Under the pieces are notes generated by a model. It saw only the letters and a list, made by a program, of their open reading frames with translations, made no database searches and was not told the DNA's origin. From an uncultured Sulfuricurvum sp. (GTDB taxonomy: Bacteria; Campylobacterota; Campylobacteria; Campylobacterales; Sulfurimonadaceae), in contig NZ_CALDDG010000117.1 of the NCBI RefSeq assembly GCF_937936435.1, positions 1 through 12,561 on the forward strand: a stretch of 12,561 nt of DNA, written 5' to 3'. Positions 6,695 to 12,561 of the stretch are shown piece after piece. Position numbers and translations under genes: made by a program. Within the stretch, counting starts at the first letter, position 1. Every line of letters begins with the position of its first letter.

Positions 6695-6757
6695 CCAGCA
6701 TAACGCTGGGCAAGTCCGCACAGCGGCACCCCGTCATTAAAATTGAGATGAACCGGG
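6695..6757 (+). promoter_or_regulatory. Three consecutive stem-loops between rpmI and rplT, candidate L20 control site
   Basis: Most of the 96-base spacer can fold. CCAGC (6695-6699) pairs with GCTGG (6705-6709). CCGC (6716-6719) pairs with GCGG (6723-6726). CCCGTCAT (6730-6737) pairs with ATGA (6748-6751) and CGGG (6754-6757), with a two-base bulge. The rplT ribosome binding site, in AAGAAAGGAAAAC, begins directly after the third stem. L20 is known to repress its own operon by binding an mRNA mimic of its rRNA site in E. coli and Bacillus subtilis. That this spacer does so is inference. Confidence 0.45.
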
Positions 6758-6773
6758 TCAAGAAAGGAAAACA

Positions 6774-7127
6774 ATGCCAAGAGTAAAAACTGGTGTCGTA
6801 AGACGCAGACGTCATAAAAAAGTATTGAAACTCGCACGCGGTTTCTACAGTGCACGCCACAAACATTTCCGTAAAGCGAAAGAGCAGCTCGAGCGCTCAC
6901 TCGTATACGCGTTCCGTGACCGTAAACAGAAAAAACGTGAATTCCGTAAATTGTGGATTATCCGTATCAATGCGGCATGCCGCCTAAACGGAATGAGCTA
7001 TTCAGTATTCATGAACGGCCTTAAACGTGCCAACATCGAACTTGATCGCAAAATCCTTGCTGACATGGCTATGAACGATGCTGCAGCATTCTCTGCTGTC
7101 GTTGCTCAAGCAAAAGCAGCTCTGTAA
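6774..7127 (+). CDS. rplT: 50S ribosomal protein L20
   Basis: L20 is an early-assembly protein that binds 23S rRNA and, in studied bacteria, also autoregulates its operon. The 117-residue product starts MPRVKTGVVRRRRHKKVLKL and contains ARGFYSARHKHFRKAKEQL, AFRDRKQKKREFRKLWIIRINAACR and GLKRANIELDRKILADMA, all strongly conserved in the family. The basic N-terminal extension and the globular C-terminal half are both intact. The ATG at 6774 is preceded by AAAGGA. A terminator-like hairpin follows ten bases after the stop. Confidence 0.97.
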   Translation: MPRVKTGVVRRRRHKKVLKLARGFYSARHKHFRKAKEQLERSLVYAFRDRKQKKREFRKLWIIRINAACRLNGMSYSVFMNGLKRANIELDRKILADMAMNDAAAFSAVVAQAKAAL

Positions 7128-7137
7128 ATTCTAAACA

Positions 7138-7158
7138 CTTCAGGGGTTTCTCCTGAAG
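7138..7158 (+). terminator. Probable terminator after rplT
   Basis: CTTCAGG (7138-7144) and CCTGAAG (7152-7158) form a perfect 7-bp stem. It can be extended by a G-U and a G-C pair to a 3-base loop, and is followed by CCTTCTTCTTC. It starts 11 bases after the rplT stop and lies between convergent genes. The tail is pyrimidine-rich rather than pure U, so the efficiency is uncertain. Confidence 0.6.
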
Positions 7159-7212
7159 CCTTCTTCTTCAAACTTTCCGCTAACTTGCTTGAATAAACCG
7201 CCAAAAGACGAT

Positions 7213-7458
7213 TTATTGTTCGACTTTATACCCTTTGTTTTCCAGACATTTTTGACACTCTACGGTAATCGGTGCACGTGAGGCTTTGGTAGCCGCATCC
7301 AGGTCATAGTATTTACATTCGGCAAAGTCGGCTCTGATACGATCTTCTGAACGATCAGACGGGCAAATCATACCGTTAACAACCAACTGTTTTTCAGCGC
7401 ATCCAAAGTTGAGCAATAAGGCGGCAAGAGTGATGCCGAAGAGGAGTGTTTTTTTCAT
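7213..7458 (-). CDS. Small cysteine-rich putative lipoprotein, function unknown
   Basis: I do not recognise this 81-residue protein. It starts MKKTLLFGITLAALLLNFGC, a lysine-led hydrophobic signal sequence ending at a cysteine at residue 20, which suggests export and lipid attachment. The lipobox is imperfect: asparagine sits at -3 where leucine, valine or isoleucine is usual. The mature part has four more cysteines, at 32, 48, 68 and 71, including C68-Q-K-C71 followed by LENKGYKVEQ. The pattern EC...Y...A...C..C....GY recalls small Proteobacterial lipoproteins with conserved cysteines, but that is only a resemblance. AAGGAAC precedes the ATG at 7458. It lies alone between rplT (convergent) and thyX (same strand, 92-base gap), with a possible -10 of its own. 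Confidence 0.75.
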   Translation of the reverse strand: MKKTLLFGITLAALLLNFGCAEKQLVVNGMICPSDRSEDRIRADFAECKYYDLDAATKASRAPITVECQKCLENKGYKVEQ

Positions 7459-7486
7459 TTTAATGTTCCTTGTCTACGTAAATAGT

Positions 7487-7492
7487 GTTATA
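7487..7492 (-). promoter_or_regulatory. Possible -10 box for the small lipoprotein gene
   Basis: Read on the - strand, TATAAC lies within AAGAATATAACACTATT, about 28 bases upstream of the start codon at 7458. No -35 is evident. Read-through from thyX is an alternative source of transcription. Confidence 0.35.
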
Positions 7493-7550
7493 TTCTTGAA
7501 TAGGATGTGAATACAGATACTTGGGATTTATATAGTAGCATAAAGAATCG

Positions 7551-8390
7551 TTATCCGATCAATTCTTTCATTGCTTCCGCAGTTTTCCGTATCTCCCACT
7601 GGGCATGTTCATCCAACCGCAGCTTGAAATAATTGGCAAGCTGAGTAGGCATGAAAGCCCCCCAAATTTGCGTATAGGCGGCTTGCGGGATAATTCTGCG
7701 CGCTTCTTGGGGTTTAACCCCTTTTTCTATGGCATTCATATAATGTTCTACGCACAGATCGAGGATCTTTTGAGTATCGAATTCGCCGGTTTTGACCGAT
7801 GCCATATTTTCGCTGATGTAAAAGTCGAAAGGGACCCTTTTCCCTGATACGTACCGTCGTGAAAGTTCCTGCCAGTTAACCCGATGGCGAACCATTTGCG
7901 AACGTGTCGGAAGGTCCACTTTGTATAAAAAGACATGAAAATGTTTTCGGATAATGGCAGCTTCTTCCGGTGTATTTAATATCTGTCTGATATCAAAACT
8001 GTATCCCTCTTTGTCATTTTCAAAATCGTATACGATAGCCCGATAGTTTGTGAGTAGATATTGACCGTTTTCGACCGGTTCGCCGAATTTTTTGACATTG
8101 CTGTACTCTTTATCGAGAAGCTCTTTGTGTCTGGGATTGGTGTAATCAAGCAATACGGGGACGAATTCAAATGAACTGGATGGGAGCCCCATCGATTCGG
8201 CCATCAGGCGGTTATAAAGTGTTTCACTGCCTAGAGCTTTGGGAGATTGGTAGCAGATCGATGCTACTTGTGTGATCGCTAATATGCGATTTTCTTCGGA
8301 AGTGTTGGCTAGAGAGAAATCCCATTGTTCCACAAATGCGATATTGTCTCCAAAGATGTTTTCTCGACTAGCTGTTTTTGTAATGGACAT
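7551..8390 (-). CDS. thyX: Flavin-dependent thymidylate synthase, variant signature motif
   Basis: ThyX makes dTMP from dUMP using FAD, NAD(P)H and methylene-tetrahydrofolate. The C-terminal substrate-binding segment is convincing: QLANYFKLRLDEHAQWEIRK matches the family's LR...HAQWEI. The signature, canonically RHRxxSxNExSxRY, reads RHRVNWQELSRRY, one residue shorter with the first serine and the asparagine missing. RHR and E-x-S-x-R-Y are kept. At 279 residues it is longer than typical 210-250-residue forms. I chose the ATG at 8390, with AGGAAG five bases upstream. The in-frame GTG at 8396 overlaps that ribosome binding site and is unlikely. A thyA gene cannot be excluded elsewhere. The gene lies downstream of rnj in the same direction, after a 183-base gap. 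Confidence 0.88.
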   Translation of the reverse strand: MSITKTASRENIFGDNIAFVEQWDFSLANTSEENRILAITQVASICYQSPKALGSETLYNRLMAESMGLPSSSFEFVPVLLDYTNPRHKELLDKEYSNVKKFGEPVENGQYLLTNYRAIVYDFENDKEGYSFDIRQILNTPEEAAIIRKHFHVFLYKVDLPTRSQMVRHRVNWQELSRRYVSGKRVPFDFYISENMASVKTGEFDTQKILDLCVEHYMNAIEKGVKPQEARRIIPQAAYTQIWGAFMPTQLANYFKLRLDEHAQWEIRKTAEAMKELIG

Positions 8391-8538
8391 GGACACTTCC
8401 TGCTACATTTATTGATAAAGTATAGCAAAGTTGTGTTTAAAAAAAAGGGTTAGGGGTGCGAAGTGAACGAAGTCTAGGTTTCTATTTTTTGCTAAGCCTC
8501 GTGGCTCATTTCATTCGGCACACTCGGTTTCGTTCGGG

Positions 8539-8562
8539 AAAGCGTGACGTTTGTCACCCTTT
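8539..8562 (-). terminator. Hairpin after rnj within the rnj-thyX spacer
   Basis: GTGAC (8544-8548) and GTCAC (8553-8557) pair around GTTT. The stem extends past one mismatch through AAAG (8539-8542) and CTTT (8559-8562). It begins 11 bases after the rnj stop. No U-run follows it directly. The rest of the spacer (8391-8538) holds a near-direct repeat, TTTCATTCGG and TTTCGTTCGG, at 8509 and 8528. It also holds a run of eight T in the - strand RNA at 8446-8439. I see no gene in it, and no clear -10 for thyX. Confidence 0.4.
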
Positions 8563-8573
8563 CTTTTCCGAAC

Positions 8574-10703
8574 TCACATAACAAACACGTGCGGAACGAT
8601 AAGCGGATATTTTTTCATTTTGCGGTAGATGTGTTTGCGTACCACTTGACGCAGATCGTTTTCCAGTGCTTTCGGATTTTCGATAAGGCCCGGTTTGAGG
8701 TTGACCAGGAAATGCTCCAACACATCTTCCATCTCTTGGGCGAACGCTTTGTCGTGGCGGTCTGCAACCAGACCGAAACTGGTAACAAGCGGTTTGGTTA
8801 GAAGATGGGAGTCGGTAGCACTGACTTGTGCCACCAGTACCACCATTCCCTCAGAGGCCATTTTTTGGCGGTCAATGATGATATCGTCTTCAATCTGATG
8901 ATTGTTTTGGTTGTCGATATACGTTTTGCCGGTTTTAACGGTTTTTGCTTTTCGCATCACTTTAGTGCTGACTTCGATGCAGTCCCCGTCGCTCATCAAT
9001 AGGATATTACGTTCCGGAACACCGCACGAAACAGCCGTATCGCGGTGTTTCATGATGTGGTTGTACTCACCGTGGACAGGGAGGAAAAACTTCGGATTGG
9101 TAAGTCGGAGCATCAATTTTTGCTCTTCCATACTCGCATGTCCCGAAACGTGGATGTCACGGTCGTTAGCGACGCGGGCACCGGCACGTTGAAGATAGTT
9201 GAGCATTCCCGAAATAGAACCTTCATTCCCCGGAATCGCACGTGCGGAGAGGACGATCAAATCGGTCGGTTTGATTTTGATGTGGCGGTGTTCGCCGATT
9301 GCCATACGGAAAAGGGCTGAACTCGGTTCCCCCTGGCTTCCCGTAGTTACGATCAGAACCTCTTTATCGTTCATACGGTTGGCCTCTTCGGCATCGATGA
9401 AGATGTTTTTCGGAAGTTTAATGTAATCGTATTGCATACATACTTCGAGATTTCGTTCCATCGAACGCCCGATAACGCACACTTTACGGTTGTATTTCAT
9501 CCCGTATTGGATCGCTTGGTAGACGCGGTGGATATTGGAGCTGAACGTTGACATGATGATGCGACCCTCAGCCTGAGAGAAAATACGGTCGAATCCCGGA
9601 GCAACGGTCAGTTCGCTTGGAGTCCACTCTTTATTATAAGAGTTGGTAGAGTCAGAAAGGAGACAAAGAACCCCTTTTTCCCCATAATGCGCTAGTCGGT
9701 GCAAGTCAGCGGTATACCCGTCAACAGGTGTATGGTCGATTTTAAAGTCACCCGTATGGATGATCGTTCCCGCTTTCGTCGTGATCGCCAATGAGGAAGA
9801 GTCGATAATCGAATGGGTCATGTGCATCCATTCGATCTCGAAGTCGTTTCCGATTTTGTACGGCTGGCGTTTGACGATCGGGTTGAAATAGCGGCGGAAA
9901 TCACGCATATGGTGTTCGTCGAATTTGTTGCCGATCATTGCTAACGGGAGCGGTGTTCCGTAAATCGGGAATTGCATCTCTTTGAAGAAATACGGGACGC
10001 CGCCGATGTGGTCTTCGTGGGCATGGGTAATAATGACCGCAACGATTTTTTTGCGGATTTCGCGTAGATAGGTGAAGTCCGGAACGAGGATATCGACACC
10101 GTGCATCTCTTCATCCGGGAAGCTCATCCCGATATCGATGACGATTGCTTCGTTTTCCGTTTCGATAACTGTGATGTTTCCGCCGATTTCACCTAATCCG
10201 CCCAGAGGAGTGATACGAACTTTGTCGTTCCCCTCAAGATTCAGTTTGTAGTGCGGATTTAAGCGATTTTTATGGGCATCTTGATTTTTGAGGACAAATT
10301 CGCGCAAATTATTATCGATCGGGGCACTTGGCGCACCGCGGCGACCGCCACGGCCGCGATCGCGTGATGGGCGGTTTTCGCTTTCAGGAGCCGCATTGGA
10401 TGCATTCTCCCCCTCGGTACGAGGCGGACGATTGTCATTACGCGGAGGGCGATTATCGTTGCGAGGCGGACGGTTGTCATTACGCGGAGGGCGGTTATCG
10501 TTGCGAGGCGGACGGTTGTCATTACGCGGAGGGCGGTTATCGTTGCGAGGCGGACGGTTTTCTCCTGTTTGATTCTCTCCGCTGCTACCTTCTGAGCCTT
10601 CAGGACGGTTGTTGTTTCGGCTGCGAAACGGGCGTCGATTGTTTCGGCGTTGACGGTTTTCCCCTTGAGGTTGTGTTTGAGATTCTGTTTGTTCATCAGA
10701 CAT
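8574..10703 (-). CDS. rnj: Ribonuclease J with repeat-bearing N-terminal extension
   Basis: RNase J is a metallo-beta-lactamase/beta-CASP enzyme with endonuclease and 5'-3' exonuclease activity, central to mRNA decay and rRNA maturation. The 709-residue protein has HAHEDH at 227-232 and HTGD at 316-319. The beta-CASP segment carries GSQGEP at 455-460, SGHAS at 520-524 and PVHGE at 542-546. The first 160 or so residues are a disordered R/N/P/G-rich extension containing six NDNRPPR repeats (54-95) and an RGRGGRRG patch. Helicobacter pylori RNase J also has a long N-terminal extension and binds a DEAD-box helicase. I chose the ATG at 10703, with AAGGAA five bases upstream. A longer TTG-started frame to 10859 would run into ksgA and lacks such a site. 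rnj follows ksgA by 70 bases and is likely in one operon with it. Confidence 0.95.
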   Translation of the reverse strand: MSDEQTESQTQPQGENRQRRNNRRPFRSRNNNRPEGSEGSSGENQTGENRPPRNDNRPPRNDNRPPRNDNRPPRNDNRPPRNDNRPPRNDNRPPRTEGENASNAAPESENRPSRDRGRGGRRGAPSAPIDNNLREFVLKNQDAHKNRLNPHYKLNLEGNDKVRITPLGGLGEIGGNITVIETENEAIVIDIGMSFPDEEMHGVDILVPDFTYLREIRKKIVAVIITHAHEDHIGGVPYFFKEMQFPIYGTPLPLAMIGNKFDEHHMRDFRRYFNPIVKRQPYKIGNDFEIEWMHMTHSIIDSSSLAITTKAGTIIHTGDFKIDHTPVDGYTADLHRLAHYGEKGVLCLLSDSTNSYNKEWTPSELTVAPGFDRIFSQAEGRIIMSTFSSNIHRVYQAIQYGMKYNRKVCVIGRSMERNLEVCMQYDYIKLPKNIFIDAEEANRMNDKEVLIVTTGSQGEPSSALFRMAIGEHRHIKIKPTDLIVLSARAIPGNEGSISGMLNYLQRAGARVANDRDIHVSGHASMEEQKLMLRLTNPKFFLPVHGEYNHIMKHRDTAVSCGVPERNILLMSDGDCIEVSTKVMRKAKTVKTGKTYIDNQNNHQIEDDIIIDRQKMASEGMVVLVAQVSATDSHLLTKPLVTSFGLVADRHDKAFAQEMEDVLEHFLVNLKPGLIENPKALENDLRQVVRKHIYRKMKKYPLIVPHVFVM
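10420..10559. repeat. In-frame tandem repeat: 21-bp units in alternating 42-bp pairs (rnj N-terminus)
   Basis: Six complete 21-bp units and one 14-bp partial unit lie end to end at 10420, 10441, 10462, 10483, 10504, 10525 and 10546. Two variants alternate strictly. One begins CGAGGCGGACG and ends TTGTCATTA. The other begins CGCGGAGGGCG and ends TTATCGTTG. The true period is therefore 42 bp. Both variants encode NDNRPPR on the - strand through synonymous codons. Units nearest the 3' side of the coding sequence carry an A-for-G variant at the same position. Confidence 0.95.
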
Positions 10704-10773
10704 TATAATTCCTTGTAGACGCGCATAAAGCGCAAAATGGTGTAATTTCGAATGCTTTAATGACCCTGAAAAT

Positions 10774-11553
10774 TTAGTGTATAAGGGTGTAAAGCCGGTG
10801 ATAGTCGGAGGTGCTAAGCTGATGAGGTCGGATGGAACGGTCCATAGCGAGCGTTTCAAACGCTTCGGCTAAAGATGTCCCATCATAGCGTGCAGTGAGA
10901 TTTTTGTGAAGGGTTTTTCGCGGCTGTGTAAAGGCCGTTCGTAAAAAATCTTCAAACCCTTCATCATTACGATTTGCCGTTTTAGAAATGAGCAGTACGG
11001 CAGAATCGACTTTGGGAGCAGGTTCGAATGCGCTTGGCGGAACGTGTATCACGATCTCGGCATTCCCTACACTCTGCGTAATAACGCTGAGTGCTCCAAA
11101 AGCTCTCTCACCAGGTGAGGCTGAGAATTTCTCAGCAACTTCACGCTGTATCATGACAAGCAGATTGCGGCACGCCGGATCGGCGAGGGCTTTGAGGATG
11201 ATGTTGGTCGCGATGTAGTAGGGAAGATTCGCCACTAGATCGTACGGTTCATCCAAAAGCTCACTCTTCCAATGCTCCAGTACATCTCCGCAGCGGAGGG
11301 TCAGGGCATCGGTAGCGATGGCATCGGCAAAATGGTGCTCCAAATGCTTGCACAAGTCGGTATCGACCTCAAAAGCGGTGACACTTTTGACATCAACTAA
11401 ATACTTAGTTAAATCACCTAATCCAGGCCCGATTTCTGCGATACGGTAAGGCGTATCGGGCATCGATTGGATGATTTGCGCTAAAACGGTCTCATCTCGT
11501 AAAAAGTTTTGGCCAAATTTTTTCTTGGCTATAGCGGCACGGTCTTTTTGCAT
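10774..11553 (-). CDS. ksgA: 16S rRNA dimethyladenosine transferase
   Basis: KsgA (RsmA) dimethylates two adjacent adenosines in the 3'-terminal hairpin of 16S rRNA, a late quality-control step of 30S assembly. The 259-residue protein opens with a lysine-rich stretch and KKFGQNFLRD (11-20), the usual family start. The SAM-binding motif I, EIGPGLGDLT, is at 40-49. The catalytic motif NLPYYI is at 109-114. The C-terminal PSAFEPAPKVDSAVL and FTQPRKTLHKNL are also typical. No Shine-Dalgarno sequence precedes the ATG at 11553, and a TACAAT box ends only seven bases upstream. The gene leads a probable ksgA-rnj operon, an order I recall from Helicobacter pylori. Confidence 0.96.
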   Translation of the reverse strand: MQKDRAAIAKKKFGQNFLRDETVLAQIIQSMPDTPYRIAEIGPGLGDLTKYLVDVKSVTAFEVDTDLCKHLEHHFADAIATDALTLRCGDVLEHWKSELLDEPYDLVANLPYYIATNIILKALADPACRNLLVMIQREVAEKFSASPGERAFGALSVITQSVGNAEIVIHVPPSAFEPAPKVDSAVLLISKTANRNDEGFEDFLRTAFTQPRKTLHKNLTARYDGTSLAEAFETLAMDRSIRPHQLSTSDYHRLYTLIH

Positions 11554-11560
11554 TGCAAGG

Positions 11561-11566
11561 ATTGTA
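11561..11566 (-). promoter_or_regulatory. Candidate ksgA -10 box implying a leaderless transcript
   Basis: Read on the - strand, GGGTACAAT is followed by CCTTGCA and then the ATG. Transcription normally starts about seven bases after the -10, which would place +1 at or next to the start codon. A second A/T-rich candidate further upstream (TATTAA) would give a leader of about 25-30 bases without an obvious ribosome binding site. Confidence 0.45.
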
Positions 11567-11669
11567 CCCGATAAAGTGTTAATATCCTATTAAATCACAA
11601 AAACGCTCAATTGCAAACGAATTAAATGAAGGTTGTCAACTCTAAGGCTTTATCGTTACTTTTGGTAAT

Positions 11670-11684
11670 GGAAGTTATACTTCC
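11670..11684 (+). promoter_or_regulatory. Candidate hisF promoter overlapped by a perfect palindrome
   Basis: TATACT (11676-11681) is a plausible -10 for hisF, giving a leader of about 20 bases. It lies inside GGAAGT-TAT-ACTTCC, a perfect 6-bp inverted repeat with a 3-base spacer, in the 155-base region divergent from ksgA. Such symmetry over a -10 would suit a repressor operator. No regulator is identified. I see no gene in the rest of the 155-base region. Confidence 0.45.
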
Positions 11685-11708
11685 TTTATCATATGGCAAG
11701 GTCGATAG

Positions 11709-12467
11709 ATGGAATATTTTGCAAAACGGATCATTCCGTGTCTGGATGTCAAAGACGGGCGCGTAGTCAAAGGGGTCAATTTCGTTGGTCTCAAAGATGC
11801 GGGTGATCCGGTTGAAGTGGCAAAACGCTATAACGAAGAAGGTGCGGATGAGCTCACGTTTTTAGATATTACCGCATCACATGAAGAACGCGATACGATC
11901 GTCCATATCGTCGAACAGGTGGCGAAAGAGGTGTTTATACCTCTCACTGTCGGGGGTGGAATCCGTAAGCTTGACGATATTTACCGTCTTCTTGCCGTCG
12001 GATGCGATAAAGTAAGTGTCAATTCTGCCGCGATAAAGCGTCCTGAATTGATCGATGAGGGGGCAAAGCGGTTCGGAGCACAATGCATCGTCGTCGCCAT
12101 CGATGTGAAGCGTACCGGGGATCAATATAACGTTTATCTTAACGGCGGTCGTGTCGATACAGGGATCAATGCACTCGAATGGGCAAAAGAGGTTGTAGAT
12201 CGCGGGGCGGGAGAAATTTTGCTCACGTCAATGGATGCCGACGGTACGAAAGCGGGATTTGATCTTTCCATCACCGAGCAGATCAGCCGTGCGGTGAACG
12301 TTCCTGTGATTGCCAGCGGCGGCGCGGGGACGATGGAACATATCAAAGAGGCGTTTGAACATGGTGCGGATGCTGCGCTTGCTGCGAGTATCTTCCACTA
12401 CAAAGAGATCGATATTATGGATCTCAAACGCTACCTGTCCGCTAACGGGATTCCGGTACGGCTCTAA
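11709..12467 (+). CDS. hisF: Imidazole glycerol phosphate synthase, cyclase subunit
   Basis: HisF, with the glutaminase HisH, converts PRFAR and ammonia to imidazole-glycerol phosphate and AICAR, linking histidine and purine synthesis. The 252-residue (beta/alpha)8 barrel shows the catalytic aspartates D13 (IIPCLDVKDGRVVKG) and D132 (VVAIDVKRTGDQ). Its phosphate-binding loops include LTVGGGIRKLDD and VIASGGAGTMEH. LTSMDADGTKAGFD is also characteristic. The ATG at 11709 has AAGG seven bases upstream. No other his gene is adjacent. The gene appears to be transcribed alone, from the palindromic promoter region, divergent from ksgA. Confidence 0.97.
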   Translation: MEYFAKRIIPCLDVKDGRVVKGVNFVGLKDAGDPVEVAKRYNEEGADELTFLDITASHEERDTIVHIVEQVAKEVFIPLTVGGGIRKLDDIYRLLAVGCDKVSVNSAAIKRPELIDEGAKRFGAQCIVVAIDVKRTGDQYNVYLNGGRVDTGINALEWAKEVVDRGAGEILLTSMDADGTKAGFDLSITEQISRAVNVPVIASGGAGTMEHIKEAFEHGADAALAASIFHYKEIDIMDLKRYLSANGIPVRL

Positions 12468-12480
12468 GTTTTCAATGTGC

Positions 12481-12486
12481 TATAAT
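12481..12486 (+). promoter_or_regulatory. -10 box for the gene at the right edge
   Basis: TATAAT lies 13 bases after the hisF stop and 36 bases before the next ATG, giving a leader of about 30 bases with AAGGAGG near its end. This separates the next gene from hisF transcription. Confidence 0.6.
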
Positions 12487-12522
12487 TGACCCTATAAAAG
12501 TTATGAAAAAAAGGAGGATATT

Positions 12523-12561
12523 ATGACGACGAACATTAAAAAGTCAGATATTTTAGACTAC
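12523..12561 (+). CDS. Start of an unidentified gene (13 codons, cut by window edge)
   Basis: The frame reads MTTNIKKSDILDY and runs off the window. AAGGAGG at 12511-12517 is the strongest ribosome binding site in the window, five bases before the ATG, with its own TATAAT promoter upstream. This suggests a well-expressed gene. The K-x-x-x-LDY opening is loosely reminiscent of malic enzyme N-termini, but 13 residues cannot support an assignment. Confidence 0.7.
   Translation, partial: MTTNIKKSDILDY

Noticed and set aside
8391..8396. GTG start of thyX at 8396
   Set aside because: It overlaps the AGGAAG ribosome binding site. The ATG at 8390 has proper spacing.
10420..10559. CRISPR-like spacing of short repeats
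   Set aside because: The units are directly abutting and coding, with no unique spacers and no cas genes.
10259..10708. Overlapping open frames on both strands through the rnj repeat (94-145 residues)
   Set aside because: The 21-bp unit has a length divisible by three and no stops in several frames, so open frames there follow automatically. They have low-complexity products and no ribosome binding sites.
10704..10859. Extended TTG start of rnj inside ksgA
   Set aside because: It would overlap the end of ksgA by more than 80 bases and lacks a ribosome binding site. The ATG at 10703 has AAGGAA five bases upstream.
1..12561. Hidden defence, mobile or biosynthetic system
   Set aside because: Every substantial gap was inspected. 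All sizeable credible genes are conserved housekeeping genes, and no transposase, integrase, nuclease-toxin or attachment-site repeats were seen.

Overview
The window is an ordinary chromosomal housekeeping segment, most likely from a member of Campylobacterota (the former Epsilonproteobacteria). Sulfuricurvum or Sulfurimonas relatives are the best guess. The evidence is the gene order lspA-glmM-rpsT-prfA, the neighbour pair ksgA-rnj, an RNase J with a long arginine-rich N-terminal extension, a short-N-terminus threonyl-tRNA synthetase with HRHE and NCVGH signatures, and promoters that show a clear TATAAT but no obvious -35. Both gene orders match what I recall of Helicobacter pylori. The genus is inference from protein resemblance and the moderate GC content, not from a search.

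Layout: the 3' end of dapF (+) meets the rpsT-prfA operon (-) across a structured spacer. From a divergent promoter region, glmM and lspA run on the + strand with an 8-base overlap. A tRNA-Val(GAC) gene and the block thrS-infC-rpmI-rplT follow. thrS and infC overlap by four bases. rpmI has its own promoter, and the spacer between rpmI and rplT holds three consecutive stem-loops. After a terminator-like hairpin the direction reverses: a small putative lipoprotein, a flavin-dependent thymidylate synthase (thyX), RNase J (rnj) and the 16S rRNA dimethyltransferase ksgA lie on the - strand. hisF runs divergently on the + strand. The window ends 13 codons into an unidentified + strand gene that has its own promoter and a strong ribosome binding site.

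Functionally the region is dominated by translation: release factor 1, IF3, S20, L35, L20, ThrRS, tRNA-Val and 16S rRNA methylation. RNA decay (RNase J), cell-wall precursor and lipoprotein processing steps (GlmM, LspA, DapF), dTMP synthesis (ThyX) and histidine/purine synthesis (HisF) make up the rest.

I found no mobile element, CRISPR array, toxin, phage or defence gene. The points worth following up are small: a tRNA with C instead of U at position 33, candidate RNA regulatory structures in the ribosomal protein operon, intergenic structured elements that may be a dispersed repeat family, an in-frame 42-bp-periodic minisatellite in rnj, a shortened ThyX signature motif, and a possible leaderless ksgA mRNA.
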